From positions 744,001 to 808,000 of the forward strand of contig JACGCM010002493.1 in assembly GCA_014058105.1 (NCBI GenBank): DNA of 64,000 bases. Reading direction: 5' to 3'. Of the stretch, positions 56,902 through 64,000 are shown in pieces. A program made the translations under genes and the position numbers. The notes beneath the pieces are model-generated. The model worked only from the letters and a program-made list of their open reading frames with translations, made no database searches and was not told the origin of the DNA. This stretch comes from Kingdonia uniflora (lineage: Eukaryota > Streptophyta > Magnoliopsida > Ranunculales > Circaeasteraceae). The stretch's first letter is position 1. Every line of letters starts with the position of its first letter.

Positions 56902-57685
56902 TGTAGAATATGTATTCAAAATTTTGTTAAAGTCAAACGAAAAGGAAATGAAAGAACTGAAGATCAAGGCTTGCAGTCACTGCAATTTCCTTAAAACAGA
57001 TTTTACCTTGCGTATGGTGCTTCACAGTTTATCACGGTGCTTGTCTCCTAAGATACAACGATCGAATCGTATTGACTTGAAGCACTCAAGTTGATACGCC
57101 TGTCAAACTATCTGTGATTTTACTCTCAAGAAGGAATCGAATCGAAGAGGAGGAATGAGATTCGGAGATCTTTTCTGTGTATCAAACACATAAAAAAGAT
57201 AGATATAAATAAATGAGAAGGTGTCCTTTAGAAGCACCTGTAGACGGGGTTGTGTCCCAAGACATCTCTGAGAAGAGTTGTGTCTTTTGAAGAGTAACTG
57301 CATGTTTTTTTCGAATAAAATCTATTTCTGTTCGAATACATTTCTTACTGCAAGATTTATTCGAATAAAATCATAATCTATTCGAATAGATTCTTCCTGC
57401 CAGATTCTATTCGAATACAATCTTATTCGAATAGACTTATTCGAATAGAATCTATAAAATAGTCCAAATGGGTTATGGGTTGGTTTGTGCACGCAAGCCC
57501 ATGGGGGTCCCCATAGCAAGTCTTCGCCTCACACACTTGTGAGGGGACCACTTACTTACACATGCTATACATGTGTAACCCAATATAAAGTAAAAATACT
57601 TTTTTCACTTTTCTAATGTGGGATTAACAGTAATCACCAAGGTTTTATTAAAACCACAACGAAATGACATACGTTTTTTCCAACA
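56902..57685 (-). mobile_element. Solo LTR inside the unit 1 MITE
   Basis: 784 bp on the minus strand, TGTTGGAAAAAACGTATGTC...CATATTCTACA, flanked by GAATT (56897-56901) and TAATT (57686-57690), a 5-base duplication with one mismatch. The other four MITE copies are uninterrupted at this point. The opening, with AATCCCACATTAGAAAAGTG inside, resembles Copia LTRs. No internal region remains, so recombination between two LTRs probably removed it. Confidence 0.8.
57310..57445. repeat. Cluster of seven TTCGAA palindromes in the solo LTR
   Basis: TTCGAA at 57310, 57331, 57360, 57381, 57410, 57426 and 57440; the last five are within the 8-base palindrome ATTCGAAT. Spacing is 15-30 bases. Confidence 0.9.
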
Positions 57686-58261
57686 TAATTTATTTATTTA
57701 TTATTTTATTTTATTTAAAAAAAATGAAACAGACTCCCAACATTTAGGCACCTGTAAATTAAAATAACCAAGTGAGGCACTGTTGGAAGAAATAAACCTC
57801 ACTCACTTGGATTTGGTATTTTTCAAGCAAGTGAGTGAGGTACTTTAGGAGATGCTCTAATGGTTTCTTAAAAAGAGAAGGTGCTTTGAAACGAAAATAT
57901 ATCTCCCACATCTTTTTGATTTTTTATCTTTATTCTTCTAGGGCCCCTTTAGTTAAAATACTATTAAGACTTTATGAAAACCTAATTAAAACTTCATAGA
58001 AAAATTCATTAAGATTTTACCAAAAGTAAATGCAATATATGGAATTACCCAATTTAAATTTTTCCACCAAGGAGGATAGAAGATAGATTTATTGGCTTAA
58101 ATAATCTAGGGACTAATAAGGATCTTGTTAATTTTAGGGAGAAAAGATTTTACAACAACCCAATCGATTAAGCTTTGAGAAAGAAAGAAAAAATTTAGGA
58201 GGGTGAGAGAGATTTACTCTCTGGAAAGAGTTCCTATTTCTGTTTTGTAGGATTTGGATAA

Positions 58262-58646
58262 TTAGTTGTAGTTATTTTGTCGTATCCTCTGCCGAATAAT
58301 CACCTGAAGTGACTATCTCTGATTACAATATAATCTTTGTAGTTATTTTGTCGCTTCATCAGTAAACTTCTCATTTGTTGGATCTTCAAACAAATTATCG
58401 CCTTAAAGATAATCTGAAAACACGTATAGTATCCTCTGACAAATTATTGCCTTAAAAAGATGATGAAGCGACAAAATAATTTGTAAAAGTATACAACAAA
58501 TGAGATCATCTTTAAGGTAATAATTTGTCATAAGATACAACAAATAAGAGGTTTAATGACGAAGCGACAAAATAACTACAAAAATGACATTATGATCAGA
58601 GATAGTCACTTAAGGTGATTATTTGACAGAGGATACGATAAACGTG
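58262..58646. repeat. Large inverted repeat between MITEs (unit 2)
   Basis: The left arm, about 58262-58425 (TAGTTATTTTGTCGTATCCTC..., ATTATCGCCTTAAAGAT), is the reverse complement, with mismatches, of the right arm, about 58500-58646 (ATCATCTTTAAGGTAATAATT... GAGGATACGATAAACG). The loop is about 75 bases. Equivalent arms are in the later units near 59650-60030, 61055-61400 and 62530-62920, and a left arm starts at 63915. Arm sequence belongs to the GATACGACAAATGAG family flanking the invertase gene. Confidence 0.85.
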
Positions 58647-58795
58647 AGTTAAAATTGGGGGAGCTTTATAAGCAAGGAGATGTCTTTGTAACTAAAAGGG
58701 GATGTTTTTGTAACTAACTTTTTGGATTAAATTTTTTTTGTATTGGCAAGTATAGGGCCCACCTTCCAACAACTCAAAAATAATAGGGAGATTAA

Positions 58796-59254
58796 AAACA
58801 TCACCTAAAGTGCCTCACTGATTTGCTTTCCAAGGTGGCACGTAAGATTTTCGAGCTCCAACAGCACATTACTGACTAGGATTTTCAACTCAAAAAGCAA
58901 GGTTGAGTTTTACTTTTCAAACTTAAACCTTGCTTTCTTACGTCGTGATTGGGCGGGCGCTTATGCTTTGGGCACCCAATTAGTTTTTCTAAGAAAAAAA
59001 TTTCAAATCAAGTTCCTAAGATTTAGGCACCCAATTGTTTAAAAAATAATAATAATTAAATCGGGCACTTAACAGTTAGGTGCCCGATGAATTTATTTAT
59101 TTATTATTTCATTTTCAAAAAAAATGAAACAGACGCCCAACATCTAGGCGCTTGTTAAAATAACCAAGTGAGCCACTGTTGGAAGAAATATAGCCTCACT
59201 CACTTGGATTTGGCATTTTTCAAGCAAGTATGTGAGGTACTTTAGGAGATGCTC
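58796..59254. mobile_element. Tourist-like MITE, unit 2
   Basis: 459 bases, TAA at 58793-58795 and 59255-59257, inverted ends AAACATCACCTAAAGTGCC... and ...TACTTTAGGAGATGCTC. Confidence 0.85.
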
Positions 59255-60193
59255 TAATGGTTTCTTAAAAAGAGAGAAAACTTTGAAACGAAAATATATC
59301 TCCCACATCTTTTCGATTATTTATCTTTCTTCTTCTAGGGCCCCTTTAGTTAAAATACTATTAAGATTTTATAAAAACCTAATTAAAACTTCATAGAAAA
59401 ATTTATTAAGATTTTACCAAAAGTAAATACAATATATGAAATTACCCGATTTAAATTTTCCCACCAAGGAGGATGAAAGATAGTCTTATTGGCTTAAATA
59501 ATCTAATGACTAATAATAATCTTGTTAATTTTAGGGAGAATTTTTTTTACCACAACTCAATCGATTAAGCTTTGAGAAAGAAAATGATATTTTAGGAGGG
59601 AGAAAGAGATTTACTCTCAGGAGAAAGCTCCAATTTCTGTTTTGTAAGATTTGGATAAATAGTTGTAGTTATTTTGTCGTATCCTCTATCAAATAATTAC
59701 CTGAAGTAACTATCTATGATTATAATATCATCTTCGTAGTTATTTTGTCGTTTCATCATTAAACTTCTCTTTTGTTGTATCCTCTAATAAATTATCGCCT
59801 AGCTTAAAGATGATCTCAAAACATCTATAGTATCCTCTGAAAAATTATTGCCTTAAAGATGATGAAGCGACAAAATAATTTGTGAGAGGATACAACAAAT
59901 GAGATCATCTTTAAGGCGATAATTTTTTATAGGATACAACAAATGAGAGGTTTAATGACGAAATGACAAAATAACTACAAGATGATATTATAATCAGAGA
60001 TAGTCACTTGAGGCGATTATTTGACAGAGGATACGATAAACTTGAGTTAAAATTGGGGGAGCTTTATAAGCAAGGAGATGTTTTTGTAACTACAAGGAAA
60101 AAAATTTGTAACTAACTTTTCGGATTAATTCTTTTTTGTATTGGCAAGTATAGGGCCCATCTACCAGCAACTTAAAAATATTAAGGAGATTAA

Positions 60194-60658
60194 AAACATT
60201 TCCTAAAGTGCCTCACTGACTTGCTTTCCAAGGTGTCACGCAAGATTTCTGAGCTCCAATTGCACCTCACTGACTTGGTTTTTCAACTCAAAAAACAAGG
60301 TTGAGTCTTACTTTTAAAGGTTCAACCTTGCTTTCTTACGTTGCGATTGGGCGGGATCCTAAGGTTTGGGCACCCAATTATTTTTTCTAAGAAAATTTTT
60401 TAAATCGGGTTCCAAAAATTTGGGCGCCCAATTGTTTAAAAAATAATAATAATCAAATCGGGCGCTTAACAGTTAGGAACCCGATGAATTTATTTATTTC
60501 TTATTTTATTTTATTTTCAAAAATAAAATAAAACAGACCCACAACATTTAGGCACCTATTAAAATAACCAAATGAAGCAATGTTGGAAGAAATAAAACCT
60601 CACTCACTTGGATTTCATTTTTTTCAAGCAATTGAGTGAGGTACTTTAGGAGATGCTC
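60194..60658. mobile_element. Tourist-like MITE, unit 3
   Basis: 465 bases, TAA at 60191-60193 and 60659-60661, the same ends as unit 1 with a few substitutions. Confidence 0.85.
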
Positions 60659-61548
60659 TAATGGTTTCTTAAAAAGAAAATGAACTTTGAAATGAAAATA
60701 TATCTCCTACATCTTTTCCATTCTTTATCTTTCTTCTTTTAGGGCCCCTTTAGTTAAAATACTATTAAGGCTTTACAAAAACCTAATTAAAACTTCATTG
60801 AAAAATTCATTAAGATTTCACCAAAAGTAAATATAATATATGGAATTACCCGATATAAATTTGCCCACCAAGGAGGAAGGAAGATAGTCTTATTGGCTTA
60901 TATAATCTGGTGACTAATAATGATCTTGTCAATTTTAGGAGAAAAAGATTTTACAATAACCCAATCGATTTAGCTTTGAGAAATAAAAAGATATTTTAAG
61001 AGATTGATAAAGATTTACTCACAGGAAAGAGTTCCCATTTCTATTTTGTAGGATTTGGATAATTACTTGTAGTTATTTTTTCGTATCCTTTATGAAATAA
61101 TCACCTGAAGTGACTATCTCTGTTTACAATATTATCTTTGTAGCTATTTCGTCGCTTCATCATTAAACTTCTCATTTGTTGTATCCTCTAACAAATTATC
61201 GCCTTAAAGATTAACTCAAAACATGTATAGTATCCTTATACAAATTATTGCCTTAAAGATGATGAAGCGACAAAATAATTTGTCAGAGGATACAACAATT
61301 AAGAGGTTTAATGATGAAGCGATAAAATAACTACAAAGATGATTATGATCAGAGATAGTCACCTGAGGTGGTTATTTGATAGAGGATACGAGAAACGTGA
61401 GTTAAAATTGGGGGAGCTTTATAAGCAAGGAGATGTTTTTGTAACTACAAGGAGATATTTTTGTAACTAACTTTTCGGATTAATTCTTTTTTGTATTGGC
61501 AAGTATAGGGCCCACCAACCAACAACTCAAAAATAATAGGGAGACTAA

Positions 61549-62131
61549 GAACATCTCCTAAAGTGCCTCACTGACTTACTTTTCAAGGTACCACGTAAGA
61601 TTTTTGAGCTCCAACAACACCTCACTGATTTGGTTTTTCAACTCAAAAAGCAAGGTTGAGTCTTACTTTTTAAGGCTTAACCTTGCTTTCTTACATCGCG
61701 ATTGGGCTGGCGCCTGAGGTTTGGGCACCCAATTATTTTTGATAAGAAAATTTTTTAAATCGGGTTCTTATGATTTGGGCGCCTAATTGTTTAAAAATAA
61801 TAATAATCAAATCAGGCGCATAACAGTTAGGCTCCCGATAAATTTATTTATTTTTTATTTTATTTTATTTAAAAAAAAATGAAACAGACGCCTAACATTT
61901 AGGTACCTGTTAAAATAACAAAGTGAGGCACTGTATGAAGAAATAAAATCTCACTCACTTGGATTTAACTTTTATTTTATTTTATTTTATTTTAAAAAAA
62001 ATGAAACAGACGCCTAACATTTAGGTACCTGTTAAAATAACAAAGTGAGGCACTGTATGAAGAAATAAAATCTCACTCACTTGGATTTAACTTTTATCAA
62101 GCTAGTGAGTTAGGTACTTTAGGAGATGCTC
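61549..62131. mobile_element. Tourist-like MITE, unit 4, with internal 122-bp duplication
   Basis: 583 bases, TAA at 61546-61548 and 62132-62134. The segment containing GAAACAGACGCCTAACATTT is present twice (61881 and 62003), which explains the extra length. Confidence 0.85.
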
Positions 62132-63065
62132 TAATGGTTTCTTAAAAAGAGAGGGAACTTTAAAACAAAAATATATCTCCCACATCGTTTCGATTCTTTA
62201 TCTTTCTTCTTCATGGGCCCCTTTAGTTAAAATACTATTAAGACTTTATATAAACCTAATTAAAACTTTATAGAAAATTTTATTAAGATTTCACCAAAAG
62301 TAAATACAATATATGGAATTACCCAATTTAAATTTTCCCACCAAGGAGGATGGATGATAGTCTTATTGGCTTAAATAATCTGGCGACTAATAATGTTTTT
62401 GTCAATTTTAGGGAGAAAGGATTTTACAACAACCCAATCGATTAAGTTTTATGAAAGAAAAAAATATTTTAAGAGAGGGATAGAGATTTACTCTCAGGAG
62501 AGAGATTCGATTTTTATTTTGTAGGCTTTGGATAATTAGTTGTAGTTATTTTGTCGTATCCTCTATCAAATAATCACCTAAAGTGACTATCTCTGATTAC
62601 AATATCATCTTTGTAGTTATTTTTTGCTTCATCATTAAACTTCTCATTTGTTGTATCCTCTAACAAATTATCGCCTTAAAGATGATCTCAAAACACGTAT
62701 AATATCCTCTGACAAATTATTACCCTAAAGATGATGAAGTGACAAAATAATTTGTCAGAGTATACCACAATAGAGATTATCTTTAAGGCGATAATTTGTC
62801 AGAGGATACAACAAATGAGAGGTTTAATTACGAAGTGACAAACTAACTACAAAGGTTATATTATGATTAGTGATAGTCACTTGAGGCGATTCTTTGACAA
62901 AGGATACGATAAACGTGAGTTAAAATTGGGGGAGCTTTATAAGCTGGGAGATGTTTTTGTAACTACAAGAAGATGTTTTTGTAACTAACTTTTTGGATTA
63001 ATTCCTTTTTGTATTGGCAAGTTTAGGGCCCACCTACCAACAACTCAAAAATAATAGGATATTAA

Positions 63066-63527
63066 GAACATCTCCTAAAGTGCCTCACTGACTTGCTTTC
63101 CAAGTGTTATGTAGGATTTTTGATCTCCAACATCACCTCACTGACTTGGTTTTTCAACTCTAAAAGCAAGGTTGAGTCTTACTTTACAAGGCTCAACCTT
63201 GTTTTCTTACATCGCGATTGGGCGGGCGCCTAAGGCTTGGGCACCCAATTATTTTTTCAAAGAAAAAATTTCAAATTGGGTTCCGAAGATTTGGGCACCC
63301 AATTGTTTAAAAAATAATAATAATCAATTCGGGCACTTAACAGTTTGGCGCCCGATGAATTTATTTATTTATAATTGTATTTTATTTTCCAAAAATATGA
63401 GCCATATGCCCAACATTTAGGCGCCTGCTAAAATAACCAAGTGAGGCACTGTTGGAAGAAATAAAACCTCACTCACTTGGATTTGGCTTTCTTCAAGCAA
63501 GTGAGTGAGGTACTTTAGGAGATGCTC
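63066..63527. mobile_element. Tourist-like MITE, unit 5
   Basis: 462 bases, TAA at 63063-63065 and 63528-63530, GAACATCTCCTAAAGTGCCT... to ...TACTTTAGGAGATGCTC. Confidence 0.85.
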
Positions 63528-64000
63528 TAATGGTTTATTAAAAAGAGAGGGAACTTTGAAACGAAAATATATTTCCCACATCTTTTCGATTCTTTATATT
63601 TCTTCTTTTAGGGCCCCTTTAGTTAAAATACTATTAAGGGTTTATAAAAGCCTAATTAAAACTTCAGAGAAAAATTTATTAAAATTTCACCATAAGTAAA
63701 TACAATATATGGAATTACCCGATTTAAATTTTCCCACCAAGGAGGATGGAAGATAGTTCTATTGGCTTAAATAATCTAGCGGCTAATAATGATCTTGTCA
63801 ATTTTAGGGGAAAATGATTTTACAACAACCCAATCGATTAAGCTTTGAGAAAGAAAATGATATTTTAAGAGAGAGAGAGAGAGAGTTCCCATTTTTGTTT
63901 TGTAGGATTTTGATAATTAGTTGTAGTTATTTTTATCGTGTCCTCTGTTAAATAATCACCTGAAGTGACTATCTCTGATTACAATATCATCTTTGTAGTT

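Larger units (their letters stand above)
56606..57857. mobile_element. Tourist-like MITE, unit 1 (split by a solo LTR)
   Basis: Ends GAACATCTCCTAAAGT... and ...ACTTTAGGAGATGCTC are inverted repeats of about 30 bases. TAA flanks both sides (56603-56605 and 57858-57860), the TWA duplication of PIF/Harbinger-type elements. About 463 bases without the inserted LTR. Internal hairpins include AAGGTTGAG...CTCAACCTT. Confidence 0.85.
56500..64000. repeat. Tandem array of a 1.36-1.40-kb unit, at least five copies
   Basis: The anchor TATTGGCAAGTATAGGGCCC occurs at 56551, 58741, 60139, 61494 and 63012 (TTTAGGG in the last). Subtracting the solo LTR insertion in unit 1 (789 bases with its duplication) and a 122-bp duplication in unit 4, the steps are about 1401, 1398, 1355 and 1396 bases. 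Each unit has a Tourist-like MITE, an AAAATACTATTAAG block, and a large inverted repeat. The array runs past the window end. No coding capacity; short ORFs here are chance. Confidence 0.9.

Noticed and set aside
57103..57519. Minus-strand frames in the solo LTR
   Set aside because: No family resemblance; they fall inside LTR sequence with palindrome repeats.
63172..63699. Plus-strand frames near the window end
   Set aside because: They lie in the MITE and array unit, and equivalent frames are not kept in the other four units.

Overview
The window is nuclear DNA of a flowering plant, most likely a eudicot. It holds one apparently intact host gene, a four-exon cytosolic neutral/alkaline invertase on the minus strand (51783-54518). 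Most of the rest is decayed or nested transposable elements. The plant assignment rests on Tat-type Ty3/gypsy elements with a second, archaeal-type RNase H domain, a Copia element primed by initiator tRNA-Met, a plant-type LINE with a C-terminal RNase H, Tourist-like MITEs, and GT-AG introns.

Layout. (1) 1-7744: Tat element 'A' on the minus strand; its 5' LTR is at 7180-7744 and its 3' end lies outside the window. (2) 7745-14933 and 26725-about 26825: Tat element 'C' on the plus strand, split by (3) 14934-26724, Tat element 'B', which has both LTRs and a 5-bp target duplication but no protease or reverse transcriptase. (4) About 26826-27885: an integrase fragment and an unrecognised charged, then Ser/Thr-rich, reading frame. 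(5) About 27886-43071: Tat element 'E' on the plus strand, 5'-truncated, with a 5.1-kb LINE inserted at 32241-37331 between 17-bp target duplications. (6) 43072-45511: a fragment of a different Tat-like element 'D' on the minus strand (gag, primer-binding site and LTR). (7) 45641-50332: a decayed Copia element with both LTRs and a GGATG target duplication. (8) 50338-about 50900 and about 55690-56480: one family of degenerate tandem repeats on both sides of the invertase gene. (9) About 56500-64000: at least five copies of a 1.36-1.40-kb tandem unit. Each contains a Tourist-like MITE with TAA target duplications, and the intervening DNA forms large inverted repeats; one MITE is interrupted by a 784-bp solo LTR.

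The shared theme of the four Tat copies is an extra gene between integrase and the 3' LTR, on the strand opposite to gag-pol. It has several exons, a TATA box about 47 bases before its ATG, an N-terminal globular domain and a long coiled-coil C-terminus. Splice sites line up among copies B, C and E, and one internal exon is exactly 102 bases in all three. Between integrase and this antisense gene every copy has an array of 157- or 161-base subrepeats. Antisense extra ORFs and 3'-spacer satellites are known for Tat/Retand-type elements. The splice architecture, the duplicated promoter in B, and B's insertion just after the start codon of C's antisense gene are the parts most worth following up. 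All element pol genes here are broken, often by changes that look like C-to-T decay. I see no RNA gene, CRISPR array or microbial feature.
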